Part shown: positions 53,620 through 63,900 of the stretch, one piece after another
Layout of the letters: every line of letters begins with the position of its first letter
How positions within the stretch are numbered: position 1 is the first letter of the stretch
Position numbers and translations under genes: made by a program
The notes under the pieces: model-generated
Told to the model about the DNA's origin: nothing
The model's input: the letters and a program-made list of their open reading frames with translations, nothing else
Databases searched by the model: none
NCBI GenBank assembly: GCA_045113275.1
Contig: JBGUIU010000323.1
Coordinates: forward strand, 1-64,000
Direction of reading: 5' to 3'
DNA from: UBA1181 sp045113275
GTDB taxonomy: Bacteria; Bacteroidota; Bacteroidia; Bacteroidales; Paludibacteraceae
DNA length: 64,000 bases

Positions 53620-56600
53620 ATGGGAGTACAATCAAATAAATATGATATGGATGCACTTAGAACTATAAATAAATTCACAAAAAATTTGAAATTTAAAAAT
53701 TTGAAATTTAAAAATTTGAAATACATTATCTCCTTCTTTCTGTTTTTATTGGGGACTGAGGTGATTGAAGCTTCTGTTCTAATAACAGAGGTGATGACTT
53801 GTAATTTGTCATCCCATTTGGATCGAGGATCATGGAATTTCCCTGGGTATGTAGAGCTATACAATTCGGATTCTGTAGCAGTTTCTCTGAAAGGTTATGT
53901 CTTTGAACATCATAACAGAACCTCCAAGGGGAAGTATAAATATAAGTGGGATTGGACTGTGTCGGAGGATGTAGAGATTCCTGCACAATCCTATGTGTTG
54001 CTGTATTTCGACAAGGATAGTTTGGTCTCTATGCATTCTTCTCGAAAATTGGACTCTGACGGAGGTATTATTTATTTGTGGGATGCAAATGAGAATTTGG
54101 TGGACATGATTACATATCAGCCAATGGTTGCCCATATTGCTTACGGTTTCGATTCGTTAGGAAGGGATGGGTATATGTTGCCAACTCCAGGTAAGGTTAA
54201 TATGAGGACTTATGAAACTCTATCTGAAAGAGTGGACTCCCTATATTTTGATGGGGCGATACCTGGCATTCAAGAGAGTGAGGTGAGTGTCTCATTCAAA
54301 TGTAATACGGAGCGTGTAAAAATTCATTATACAACGGATGGCTCGGACCCAACAGAGAATAGTCCACTTTTTGGCGATAGTGCTTTGATGTTGGATACTA
54401 CGGTAACAATCAAGGCGAGAGCCTATTCGGATTCTTTATTGCCGAGTGAGATGCTTGTGGGAACTTTTATCTTTATGGATGAGTTTCACGCTTCATGTGG
54501 AGGTTTTTCAGTTCCAATAGTGTCTATTTCGATTGACGATAAATTCTATAATGATGATTCGTTGGGTATTGCTGTTCGTGGTGTGAATGGAATAAAAGGA
54601 AATGGCACGTCATACCCTGCCAATTTCAATCAGGATTGGGATCGTGCAGCAGTATTTGAATATATCGTAGACGGAAAGCAGGTTTTGAGTGAGGAGGTCG
54701 AGGTTGGCATCTCGGGTGGAAATACGCGTACCTATACAGAAATACCTAAATCATTGAAAATTAAAACTGGGAAAAAAATTGGAAGTGGGAAGGACGTTTT
54801 TGATTATGAATTTTTCAAGGATAGAAGTGGGAAAAAATATGGTGCGGTAAAAATACGCGCGGGGGGAAATGCATATGATGCGTTCTCTTTAAGGTTTAGG
54901 GATGGTTATTTTCATTCTTTGGCTAGGGAGATGAACGTGGATTATCAGGCCTATCAACCAGTTGCCTATTATTTGAACGGTAAATACCAGGGAATGATGG
55001 GCCTTAGAGAGCAATTGAATGAAGGGTATATCGTGTCAAATTATGGTTTAGAAGAGGATGCATTGGACATGATTAAGACTCATGAGGTGAAGACTGGTGA
55101 TAAGGTAGCTTATAATGCATTGGTTTCTTTCTTAGATAATAATGACCCTCAAGATTCATCTTATTACGAGCAAGCTTCTCAAATGATGGACATGGAGGAG
55201 TATATTGACTATATGATAATCGAGCAGTTCTCGACAAATATTGACTGGCCAGGTAACAATATTATGTGCTGGAGGGATCGAGAAAACGGCAAATTCAGAT
55301 GGATTTTGTATGATATGGATGTTACGCTGGGATGTTCCAATAGTGATGTGTCTGTAGATCCTATTAAATGGTGTACGGGTGAAGTTGAGGAGAGAACATG
55401 GGCTAATGATGAAAAGTGGAAGATTGTCATATTTAGCAATTTGATAAAGAATCCTAAATTTCGGGAGCGATATTTAAATCGATGGTTGATGTATTTGGGA
55501 ACTACCTTATCGAGTCAGAATATAAAATCTGTATATGATAGTCTTGCAACGGAGGTTTCTAATGAGTTCTGTGCTACTTTTGATGGCCTTTCGCCTCTCA
55601 GTTGTAATGGAAAAACCTTTTTGATGAAAAATGCTAGTGAACGAATTCAAACTATATTGTCTTCGTTGGCTGAAAATTATGGATACAAATGGAATGTTGG
55701 TCTGAAGTTTTCATCAAACGTGGAGAATGTCCGGTTCGTTATGAATGGTGAGGTGGTCAACAAAACATCGTTTTCAGGTTATTATTTCAATGGAAAACGA
55801 TTGAGGTTGGAGGCATATGCGCCTTCTAATTATAAGTTAAGTCGATGGGACTTAGCTTTTGTGGACACCTCTTATTCGGTAAATACGGAAGTATTAGACA
55901 TTGTTTTGAAAAAGAGATGTTCCATAACTGCGGTATTTGAACCAATAGAGTGCCAACGACCGACTGTGATCATCAACGAATTGTGTGCTTCGGCTGATAG
56001 TACGTCGGACGGACTTGTAGATGATTATGGGCTATATCCTGATTGGGTGGAGTTGTTTAATTATGGAGAAGATACCGTAAATGTCGCTGGACTCTATCTG
56101 ACAGACAAGTTGACGAAGTTGACGAAATATCAGATTCCGTACTCGTATGAGAATACGAAGATAGCTCCTCATGACTATCTGATTGTATGGGCTGACGGAA
56201 AAACCTTTAGAGGGGCAATGCACACTAACTTTAAGTTGGAGAATGTCAAAGGTGCGCAGTTGGCATTGGTACAGGTGTGTGAGGATACAACATTGATTGA
56301 TCAGGTCTCTTATGTGAAGATGCAGAGCAATGGGTCGTATGGTAGGGAAAATGATGGGGCAGAGAACTGGAGGGTGTTTGTGCCAATGTTAGATTCCTTG
56401 TCAGAAGGTGATGTCTCTTTTGTCACACCAATGATGGAGAATGGGTCGAGAAACGCATTTACGTTGTCTTGCCCAACGTTGGATTCTGTGGTAAAGATCT
56501 ATGATGGAGAACCTTTGGCTTATGAAGTTATGACACATAGTGCTTATCATGAAGATGAGGCTGTGGTTGAATATAGTGTCGATAGTGGTGCGAACTGGAG

Positions 56601-56925
56601 TACTGTAGTTCCTGAAATCGTGGATAAGGGTTCTTTGTATGTTAATGTGCGTGCGACACATCCTAAATACGATACAATAGAGTGTGAATATATATTATAC
56701 GTAAAAAAGCCTGATGTAGAAAATACATTGACTAAACTTTTGACTGCGAATGATGAGGAAATGCAAGGAGATGAATTTAGAATTTATGACATCCAAGGTA
56801 GACTAGTAAGGAAATCTAATACATTGGATGGATTGTGTGATGGTTTGTTTGGTGTTTATTTTATAAGTGTTTTGAAAGAGACAGAAAGCTTGTCTTATTA
56901 TCGAGTTTTTTTAAAAAAAGAATAG
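53620..56925 (+). CDS. CotH/lamin-tail surface protein with T9SS tail
   Basis: 1,101 aa. The N-terminus is a long basic stretch before the signal core (YIISFFLFLLGTEVIEA); the true start may be the ATG at 53647. A lamin-tail (LTD) domain spans about 50-190, then a chitobiase-C-like bacterial Ig module (215-285: VKIHYTTDGSDPT). A CotH-type region runs about 290-680: YLNGKYQGMMGLREQLNEGY, NNIMCWRDRENGKFRWILYDMDVTLG with the Asp-Met-Asp metal site. A second LTD lies near 785-915, a YDG-type repeat near 955-1035 (VVKIYDGEPL...), and a short T9SS-like tail ends the protein (RIYDIQGRLVRKS). CotH relatives phosphorylate proteins; substrate here unknown. It is a paralogue in plan of the protein at 60972. 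Confidence 0.85.
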   Translation: MGVQSNKYDMDALRTINKFTKNLKFKNLKFKNLKYIISFFLFLLGTEVIEASVLITEVMTCNLSSHLDRGSWNFPGYVELYNSDSVAVSLKGYVFEHHNRTSKGKYKYKWDWTVSEDVEIPAQSYVLLYFDKDSLVSMHSSRKLDSDGGIIYLWDANENLVDMITYQPMVAHIAYGFDSLGRDGYMLPTPGKVNMRTYETLSERVDSLYFDGAIPGIQESEVSVSFKCNTERVKIHYTTDGSDPTENSPLFGDSALMLDTTVTIKARAYSDSLLPSEMLVGTFIFMDEFHASCGGFSVPIVSISIDDKFYNDDSLGIAVRGVNGIKGNGTSYPANFNQDWDRAAVFEYIVDGKQVLSEEVEVGISGGNTRTYTEIPKSLKIKTGKKIGSGKDVFDYEFFKDRSGKKYGAVKIRAGGNAYDAFSLRFRDGYFHSLAREMNVDYQAYQPVAYYLNGKYQGMMGLREQLNEGYIVSNYGLEEDALDMIKTHEVKTGDKVAYNALVSFLDNNDPQDSSYYEQASQMMDMEEYIDYMIIEQFSTNIDWPGNNIMCWRDRENGKFRWILYDMDVTLGCSNSDVSVDPIKWCTGEVEERTWANDEKWKIVIFSNLIKNPKFRERYLNRWLMYLGTTLSSQNIKSVYDSLATEVSNEFCATFDGLSPLSCNGKTFLMKNASERIQTILSSLAENYGYKWNVGLKFSSNVENVRFVMNGEVVNKTSFSGYYFNGKRLRLEAYAPSNYKLSRWDLAFVDTSYSVNTEVLDIVLKKRCSITAVFEPIECQRPTVIINELCASADSTSDGLVDDYGLYPDWVELFNYGEDTVNVAGLYLTDKLTKLTKYQIPYSYENTKIAPHDYLIVWADGKTFRGAMHTNFKLENVKGAQLALVQVCEDTTLIDQVSYVKMQSNGSYGRENDGAENWRVFVPMLDSLSEGDVSFVTPMMENGSRNAFTLSCPTLDSVVKIYDGEPLAYEVMTHSAYHEDEAVVEYSVDSGANWSTVVPEIVDKGSLYVNVRATHPKYDTIECEYILYVKKPDVENTLTKLLTANDEEMQGDEFRIYDIQGRLVRKSNTLDGLCDGLFGVYFISVLKETESLSYYRVFLKKE
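53682..53724 (+). repeat. 15-bp tandem repeat in the signal-peptide coding region
   Basis: The unit AAATTTGAAATTTAA occurs at 53682-53696 and 53697-53711, with a partial third copy 53712-53722. It is a multiple of three and encodes repeated Lys-Asn-Leu-Lys-Phe in the n-region before the hydrophobic signal core. Confidence 0.9.
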
Positions 56926-56929
56926 AGAA

Positions 56930-57952
56930 ATGAATTTCAGATATCAATCTCTATATGGGTTGCGTGCTGTAGCTGCAATCGGAATCGTTATGATGCATGT
57001 TTTGAGCAATCTTAGTGTGAAATTGACTATAGAGCCATTGCGTTCAATAATTAATCCCTTTACTAATTTTACGTTTTTATTCATGATTGTTAGCGCATTT
57101 GGAATGTGTTGTGGTTATTATGAGAAATTCAAGCAAGGGAATATAAATCTAAACTCGTTTTATAAGAAACGTTATATTAGAATTTTACCATTTTTTGCGT
57201 TGCTTGTTTTGATAGATTTGGCAATTAACCCGTCAGTCTCTGAATTGTATGAGTGTTTTGCGAATTTAACTTTGGCTTTTGGCTTATTACCTAATGCAGG
57301 CATCTCAGTGATTGGAGTTGGTTGGTTTTTGGGTGTTGTCTTTGTCTTTTATATGATATTCCCGTTTTTTGTCTTCTTGATGGATAACAAAAGACGAGCT
57401 TGGTTTGTGTTGATGGTGGCTGTGTTGCTTCATTTCTTAGCTATTGGCTATTTCTCTCGTCCAGAGTTGATGGTCAGTCCTGTCGGCAAGTGGAATATTG
57501 TATATTCATTTCCTTTTTTCGTGGCTGGAGGTTTGATTTTCTTGTATAGACAGAGTGCCCAAAACATGCTAAATCACACAAAATGGCTCCCTTTATTGTT
57601 GCTTTCTCTTGCAATCGTTGGATATTATGCATTGCCATCTATTCATCTTTTTTCGGAACTGTTTCTTTTTTCTGTTGCTGTACTTTATGCGATTTCAAGA
57701 TTGGAGAAAAAAGGTTTTCTTAATAATTCGGTTATGACTTTTATTAGCAATATCTCAATGGAAATCTACTTGTCTCATATGCTTTTCTATAGGGCTGTGG
57801 AGATGTTGCATTTGGAAAAATATATATTGAATGGCTACATGTTGTTTGTTCTTTCTTTCTTGATGACATTTGTGGGAGCTATGTTTTTTTCCTTTGCTTG
57901 GAAAAAATTTATAGAGCCTTGTCTCTTGTCGTTGATAGACCATTTCCTGTAG
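56930..57952 (+). CDS. Membrane acyltransferase, family 3 (second)
   Basis: 340 aa with about ten membrane spans. It begins YQSLYGLRAVAAIGIVMMHVLS, the standard acyltransferase_3 opening with the conserved His; FYKKRYIRILPFF and the later FISNISMEIYLSHMLFY are further matches. It probably O-acetylates the polysaccharide. It is 4 nt after the CotH gene and is the last gene of the locus before the terminator at 58037. Confidence 0.88.
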   Translation: MNFRYQSLYGLRAVAAIGIVMMHVLSNLSVKLTIEPLRSIINPFTNFTFLFMIVSAFGMCCGYYEKFKQGNINLNSFYKKRYIRILPFFALLVLIDLAINPSVSELYECFANLTLAFGLLPNAGISVIGVGWFLGVVFVFYMIFPFFVFLMDNKRRAWFVLMVAVLLHFLAIGYFSRPELMVSPVGKWNIVYSFPFFVAGGLIFLYRQSAQNMLNHTKWLPLLLLSLAIVGYYALPSIHLFSELFLFSVAVLYAISRLEKKGFLNNSVMTFISNISMEIYLSHMLFYRAVEMLHLEKYILNGYMLFVLSFLMTFVGAMFFSFAWKKFIEPCLLSLIDHFL

Positions 57953-58036
57953 CTGAAACTATTATTACAGGGAATTAATAGGACGGAGTTCTGTAAATTT
58001 ACCATTAAATAATCACTTAACATATTTCGTTGACTT

Positions 58037-58072
58037 TAGAGCAGGAATTTCTTTTATCTGCTCTATTTTTTA
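58037..58072 (+). terminator. Intrinsic terminator of the polysaccharide locus
   Basis: TAGAGCAG (58037-58044) and CTGCTCTA (58058-58065) form an 8-bp stem with a 13-nt loop, followed by TTTTTTAT. It lies 84 nt after the last acyltransferase stop. It directly abuts the next promoter box. Confidence 0.75.
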
Positions 58073-58074
58073 TT

Positions 58075-58082
58075 TACCTTTG
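58075..58082 (+). promoter_or_regulatory. Putative -7 box for the radical SAM gene
   Basis: TACCTTTG fits TAnnTTTG, 56 nt before the ATG at 58139. The -33 region overlaps the terminator hairpin, so read-through from the upstream locus and initiation here may influence one another. Confidence 0.5.
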
Positions 58083-58138
58083 CAAAGGGTGAATTGGAAT
58101 TTTTTTATTCACGCCGTGATGTTAATAGATGGTTGTAT

Positions 58139-59326
58139 ATGGCTGAAAAAAAATTAAACGGAACAGTAATAGTCACATATCGCTGCAATGCGCGTTGCTC
58201 GATGTGTAATCGATATAAGGCGCCTTCTAAGGTGGATGAGGAAATCTCATTAGATACAATAAAGAAACTGCCCAAGATGTATTTCACTAACATTACGGGT
58301 GGTGAACCGTTTATCCGTACGGATTTGAAAGATATTGTCAGGGAGTTGTATAAACTGAGTGATAGAATTGTCATCTCCACCAATGGCTTTTTCACGGATC
58401 GTATCATTGACTTGTGCAAGGAGTTCCCTCAAATAGGTATCCGTATTTCCATAGAAGGATTGGAACAGACCAATAATGAAATACGTGGTTTGAACGATGG
58501 CTATCAGCGCGGATATACGACATTGAAGAAACTTCGTGAGATGGGTATGAAGGATGTGGGATTTGGTATGACTGTTCAGGACAAGAATGCACCCGATCTC
58601 GTTCCTTTGTATGAAATATCTAATGAGATGGGAATGGAGTTCGCGACGGCATCATTGCATAACTCCTTCTACTTCGTAGAGGCAAAAAATATCATTCATG
58701 ACCGTCCGATGGTGGCGAAAAACTTTGAGAACCTGGTGAATGAGTTGTTGAAGTCTAATTCGCCAAAGAAATGGTTCAGAGCATATTTCAACCACGGTCT
58801 GATTAATTATATCTATGGGCAGAAACGTCTTCTGCCGTGTGATATGTCGTTCGACACCTTCTTTATTGATCCTTACGGAGATGTGATGCCTTGTAATGGA
58901 ACGAAGGACAAAGAGGTGATGGGTAATCTCAACCTTCAGACATGGGATGAACTATGGAATTCAAAAGAGGCAGAGCAAGTACGTAAAAAGGTGCGTTGCT
59001 GTAGTCGAAATTGTTGGATGATTGGCTCTGTGAGCCCTGCCATGCATAAATATATCTCGACTCCGCTACTATGGGTGGCGAAGCATAAGTTGAAATCGTT
59101 GGTCGGAATGAAATACTCAATGTATGAGAATCCAATATGTTGTGAGTATCGTGATGGTAAAGTTACCAAGGAGGATTTGGATAAACTCTCAACATGTGAT
59201 ATGAATGCTGTCGTTAATGATGGACTTTCGGAAGATAGCAAAAATGCATTGAAGGGGAAAAGAGGTGAGGATATTGTGAATGAAGATGTGATGTCTCAGG
59301 GATATGAAAAAACGGAGGTTAAATGA
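58139..59326 (+). CDS. Radical SAM/SPASM protein
   Basis: 395 aa from the ATG at 58139; the longer frame begins with TTG at 58094 and lies just after the promoter, so it is less likely. The SAM-binding cluster motif is CNARCSMC (near 18-25), with TGGEP at about 55. The SPASM-like C-terminal part has CDMSFDTFFIDPYGDVMPCNG and VRCCSRNCWM for extra Fe-S clusters, then a basic segment. Members act in peptide or sugar modification; the target here is unknown. It is alone between two hairpins, next to a nucleotide-sugar epimerase. Confidence 0.85.
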   Translation: MAEKKLNGTVIVTYRCNARCSMCNRYKAPSKVDEEISLDTIKKLPKMYFTNITGGEPFIRTDLKDIVRELYKLSDRIVISTNGFFTDRIIDLCKEFPQIGIRISIEGLEQTNNEIRGLNDGYQRGYTTLKKLREMGMKDVGFGMTVQDKNAPDLVPLYEISNEMGMEFATASLHNSFYFVEAKNIIHDRPMVAKNFENLVNELLKSNSPKKWFRAYFNHGLINYIYGQKRLLPCDMSFDTFFIDPYGDVMPCNGTKDKEVMGNLNLQTWDELWNSKEAEQVRKKVRCCSRNCWMIGSVSPAMHKYISTPLLWVAKHKLKSLVGMKYSMYENPICCEYRDGKVTKEDLDKLSTCDMNAVVNDGLSEDSKNALKGKRGEDIVNEDVMSQGYEKTEVK

Positions 59327-59336
59327 TCCGTCCACA

Positions 59337-59364
59337 GTAGAGACGCAATGCATTGCGTCTCTAC
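59337..59364. repeat. Perfect 28-bp palindrome, likely bidirectional terminator or REP-like element
   Basis: GTAGAGACGCAATG followed at once by CATTGCGTCTCTAC: two 14-nt arms with no mismatch or spacer. It lies between the ends of convergent genes (radical SAM and epimerase). The GAGACGC core resembles short palindromes repeated in some bacterial genomes. As RNA it folds the same way in either direction. Confidence 0.7.
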
Positions 59365-59430
59365 AAAAATAAAATCGAAACGAATTTTTCGAGATTTTTT
59401 TTAATAGAACCAACCTTATACAACACGATT

Positions 59431-60498
59431 TTAATAAAAAGACGCATACCACTCAGCAAAGCGTCTTAATCCAACTCTTAGTGGAGTCGTTGGCTTAAAC
59501 CCAAAATCCTGTTCCAATTCAGATGTGTCGGCATATGTAATGGGAACATCTCCTTTTTGCATGGGTACAAGCTGTTTGTGAGATTCGAAATCAAAGTCAG
59601 AAGGCAAAACCCCAGCACGCACTAATTCTTCTTGTAGAATATCAACAAAATCAAGAAGATTCTCAGGGTGGTTGTTTCCAATATTATAAATCTTGTAAGG
59701 AGCTTTTAACAACCCATCATCTCCGATGACCTTCTCGGGCGCATGATGAATAACTCGATAGATACCCTCTACAATATCATCAATATAGGTGAAATCTCTC
59801 TTGCAATTACCATAGTTGAAAATCTTAATGATCTCACCTCGTTTTAATTTATCGGTAAAACTAAAGTATGCCATATCCGGGCGACCGCATGGCCCATATA
59901 CGGTAAAGAACCTTAAACCTGTTGATGGTATACCATATAACTTTGAGTAGGCATGAGCGAAGAGCTCATTGCTTTTTTTGGTAGCGGCATATAAGCTAAC
60001 TGGAGTATCCACTTTATCGTCTGTGGAATAAGGAATTTTCGTATTCCCTCCATATACGGAAGAGGATGACGCGTAAACTAAGTGGGCTACTCCCTCTGTT
60101 CCTGAGTCATACGAATGTCGACAAGCCTCCAATATGTTAAAGAATCCAATCACATTGGACTCTATGTAACTTTGCGGAGATGAAATGCTATATCGAACAC
60201 CTGCCTGTGCTGCAAGATTTACTACCACATAGGGATTAAATGTATGGAACAAGGAATCCACAAATGACTTATCTGCAATGTTTCCTTCCTTAAAAAGGAA
60301 ATTAGAGTATTGTTTCAAAGTAGATAATCGCTCTTGCTTTAAACGAACGTCATAATAATCATTTAAGGAATCAATTCCTATGATTGTTAAATCTGGCATT
60401 CTTGATAATAGATTTTTCGCCAAATTGCTGCCAATAAATCCAGCAACCCCGGTCAACAACAAACGTTTTCCTCTCAAATCTATATTATTACAAAGCAT
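59431..60498 (-). CDS. NAD-dependent epimerase (UDP-glucuronate 4-epimerase-like)
   Basis: 355 aa extended short-chain dehydrogenase. The Rossmann motif is TGVAGFIGS (near 16-24), then NLAAQAGVRYSI, the catalytic ASSSSVYG and the Tyr-x3-Lys in YAATKKSNE. RFFTVYGPCGRPDMAYFSF is characteristic of UDP-glucuronate 4-epimerases. It would convert UDP-glucuronate (from the Ugd-like enzyme at 28016) to UDP-galacturonate. It is on the minus strand with its own promoter near 60683-60712, outside the main locus. Confidence 0.9.
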   Translation of the reverse strand: MLCNNIDLRGKRLLLTGVAGFIGSNLAKNLLSRMPDLTIIGIDSLNDYYDVRLKQERLSTLKQYSNFLFKEGNIADKSFVDSLFHTFNPYVVVNLAAQAGVRYSISSPQSYIESNVIGFFNILEACRHSYDSGTEGVAHLVYASSSSVYGGNTKIPYSTDDKVDTPVSLYAATKKSNELFAHAYSKLYGIPSTGLRFFTVYGPCGRPDMAYFSFTDKLKRGEIIKIFNYGNCKRDFTYIDDIVEGIYRVIHHAPEKVIGDDGLLKAPYKIYNIGNNHPENLLDFVDILQEELVRAGVLPSDFDFESHKQLVPMQKGDVPITYADTSELEQDFGFKPTTPLRVGLRRFAEWYASFY

Positions 60499-60682
60499 TT
60501 TTTTGTCATTTATGGTACATATACAATATCTTCTCCTCTTTCTTATTGGATGCCTTGTTTACACGTCATGCTGTGTACTACAACAATAGGTTACGATTGC
60601 GATTTTATTTGATTTCTTGCCATAACCTACTTGTTTGCATCATGGCGAGAAGAGAAAAATAGTCCTAATTCCGCCTTTTCTG

Positions 60683-60712
60683 CAAAAGTACATAAAAAAT
60701 GTAGACTGCAAA
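60683..60712 (-). promoter_or_regulatory. Promoter of the epimerase gene
   Basis: On the minus strand, TTTG (60709-60712), 18 nt, then TACTTTTG (60683-60690). A second TACTTTTG at 60709-60716 overlaps the -33 box, as a 26-bp-spaced direct repeat of the motif. The leader to the ATG is about 180 nt. The rest of 60499-60682 shows no gene. Confidence 0.6.
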
Positions 60713-60811
60713 AGTATAATATTGGCATTTTTATGAAAACGAGGTGTTGTTTTCAACTCTGATGATTTGAGAAATCCTGTTGAAGGAAGTGCATTTGTCA
60801 GAATTAATTCG

Positions 60812-60819
60812 TACCTTTG
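60812..60819 (+). promoter_or_regulatory. Possible -7 box for the second CotH protein
   Basis: TACCTTTG fits TAnnTTTG; a TTTG at 60794-60797 is closer (14 nt) than the usual 19. It leaves a leader of about 145 nt to the ATG at 60972. Nothing else was seen in 60820-60971. Confidence 0.35.
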
Positions 60820-60971
60820 TCGACTATAACGTAACTTCCTTTTACAAAAAAATGGTGATTGAAAAATTTTGAATATTGACATGATAAATTTTCTTAGTAA
60901 CCATTGTTGCTTAGAATTTTTATTGAATTGTTTATATAGGACATTTGTGCTCACTAACAACGAACGAGTTT

Positions 60972-63900
60972 ATGAATAGAAATAGATTTTTGCTTTTGTT
61001 TTTTACCCTAATAACTTATGAACTTACATATTCTCTTCAAATCAATGAGGTTATGCAATCTGATTTGCATTCTGTCATTGATGATTTGAATGAAATTCCA
61101 GATTCTTGGGTTGAATTGTATAATGAAACGTCGTCTCCTATTAATCTGAAAGGATATGCTATTGGTCAGACATCTCAATATTCAAGTTCATATGTTATCC
61201 AAGATTCGTTAATAATAGAATCCAATGGATATGTACTATTGTATTGTGACAAAGAAAATAAGGGAGTTCATACGAATTTTAGATTGAATAGTGATGAATA
61301 TGGTGAATTGTATTTGTTCGATAGCACTTCAAATATTGTCGATTTCCTTGCTATTCCGGCTATGCCTGCACCGGATATTTCATACGGGAAAATAAAGGAG
61401 ACTGATACATGGTCGTATTTTAGGGAGGCGTCGCCAAATCGTTCAAATGATGGGGTTTACTCTGATTATGTCTTGTCAAAAGTGAAGTTTTCAAAAAAAG
61501 GTGGTGTATATACCGAACCAATTGTCCTTAAATTGAGTTTGGATAAAGATGACGAAGAGTTGTCTGGTAAAGTGCAGATTAGATATACGATTGATGGTTC
61601 AGAGCCGTCTGATAGTAGTGCTCTTTTCCCTGATTCATTATTTATAGATAAAACAGTCGTGATACGGGCGAAAACATTTTCAGATAGTTTAATAAGCAAA
61701 CCATCTAAAACACAGAGCTATATTTTCTTAAACAGGAAGATGACATTGCCTGTTTTTTCAATTGTTGTTGATAGCTCTTATTTATGGGATGATGAAATAG
61801 GTATATTAGCTGATGGTACGTACCATCAAAACCATCCAGAAAAGAAACCTGAGTATGTGAAGAAAGGAAAAGATACAACTAATTTTACTTTTTCGTGGAA
61901 AAGACCTATCAATGTAGAGTACTTTAGTAAGCCTAATTCAGAATCAGAGATTAATCAAATATGTGAAATGAATTTGGGAGGTCGAGCTTCACGCTTTCAA
62001 GAAAGAAAATCTTTTGTTTTACATGCAAATAAACGTTTTGGCACTAAACGTTTTTCGGGTTCATTTTGGGATGAAAAACCTAATGTGACAAAAGAGAAAA
62101 CTTTGTATTTGAGAAATGGAGGGGGAGACTTCCCTAGGGCTCAGATTAGAGATGGATTGGAACAACAATCATTTGCAAAACATGTTGATTTAGATTGGCA
62201 GGCTTTTCAAACTGTTATCGTTTATGTTAATGGTGTTTATTGGGGATTGTTGAATTTGAGAGAGAAGGCAACGGAAGATTATGTTTGGGCTAATTATAAT
62301 CATATAGAGAATATTGATTACGTGAAAAACCATTCATTAGATTATGGAGATCCAACGGAATGGAACAGATTTGTAAAATTATACTCGTCAGATACAACAT
62401 CTTATGAGACTATGTGTAAGGAACTTGATGTGAATGAATTCTTGAATTATTTCGCATTGGAGTCATTGTATAATAATATTGATTTTCCAGGAAATAATAA
62501 TAAGTGTTGGAGACAGCAAGGGAGTGGACATAAGTGGAGATTCTTAGCATGTGATTTAGATTATACAATGGGATTGACAAATTTGGTTTCGTATGATTTT
62601 GCATATTTAAATTATATTTTAAGAGTCAGCCCGTACGAATCTGCAATGGGTCAAAATACAAAGAAAGGTTCTATGTTGTTTCAAAAAATGATGACATACG
62701 AGGTGTTTAAGAATGCCTACATTGATAGAATGTCTGTGTATATGGCCACATTTGTATCTCCAGCAAATTTTAACAAGGAATTGCAAACATTTGTTGATGA
62801 AGTGAAAGAGGAAGCACCATATTATTTTGTTGATGTGTTGAATCGAAGCACTAATAGTTTTGAAAATGCTTGTAATTATATGAAAATATGGATGAAGGAT
62901 AGAGTTCCTTTTATGTACAAACATATTGGTGAATTTTTTTCATTGGGCGAACCGATATCACTGAAAATAAAAAATGAAGGCTCTAAAGATTCAATATTTT
63001 TTAATGATATACCTCTGTATGAAAACTCATTTGATGGAAGTTACTACGCTAATAGACAGATTAGATTAACACAAAAAAATGTTTCCAATTCATGGTCTGT
63101 TAAATATTCAATGCAGGGGGATTCTATTGTTTATGAATACTTCCCCAAAATTGATACGTTGTTTTATTCTATTCCTGATGGGGCTTCTAATGTGGTGATA
63201 AAAAACGGATTAGCGTCTTCTTTGACATATCCGAAAAAAGCAGAATGTGTAAAAGTGTATGATGGGAAGCCATTGTGTCCTACGATAAAAGTGAAGGATA
63301 ACAATATAAAGATTTTGTATAGTATTGATGGAGGAGAAAACTGGATGGCAGATGCTCCTAGTATTACAAATAGGGGTGTCTTAGATGTAAAGGTAAAGAG
63401 CATTTTCCCAGGTGCTGATGTGATTGAATATGAATATGTTTTGGAAATAACAGCAGCTGAGATAGAGTTGCATTGTCCATCTGCTGATTCTACATCCAAG
63501 GTTTATGATGGCCAACCTATGAAATTCGATGTCAAAGCATTGGGAGTAGAGTCCACCGATACCATAATAGTTGAATATAGTGTAGATAGTTGTTTGTCAT
63601 GGAGTGCCGATGTGCCAGAAATTACTGATAAGGGAGAATTGGAAGTGAAAGTTCGTGCGAATCATCCAAATTATGATTCGGCGAGATGTAACTATAAAAT
63701 GACAGTAACGGAGGCTCCGCTATCTGTTGCCTGGAGAAATGAAAATTTTGAAAATCTAATTGATGGGGAAGAAACAGTAGACCCTTTGGTGATTGTAGAA
63801 GGTGCATATGATAGAGATCAGATAACAATTGAATATAGTATTGATGGGGGAATTGTTTGGACTACTGATGTTAATGCCCTTAAACAAGCAACGGATTCTG

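Noticed and set aside
58094..58138. TTG start extending the radical SAM protein by 15 residues
   Set aside because: It lies only 12 nt after the -7 box, and the conserved region begins after the ATG at 58139.
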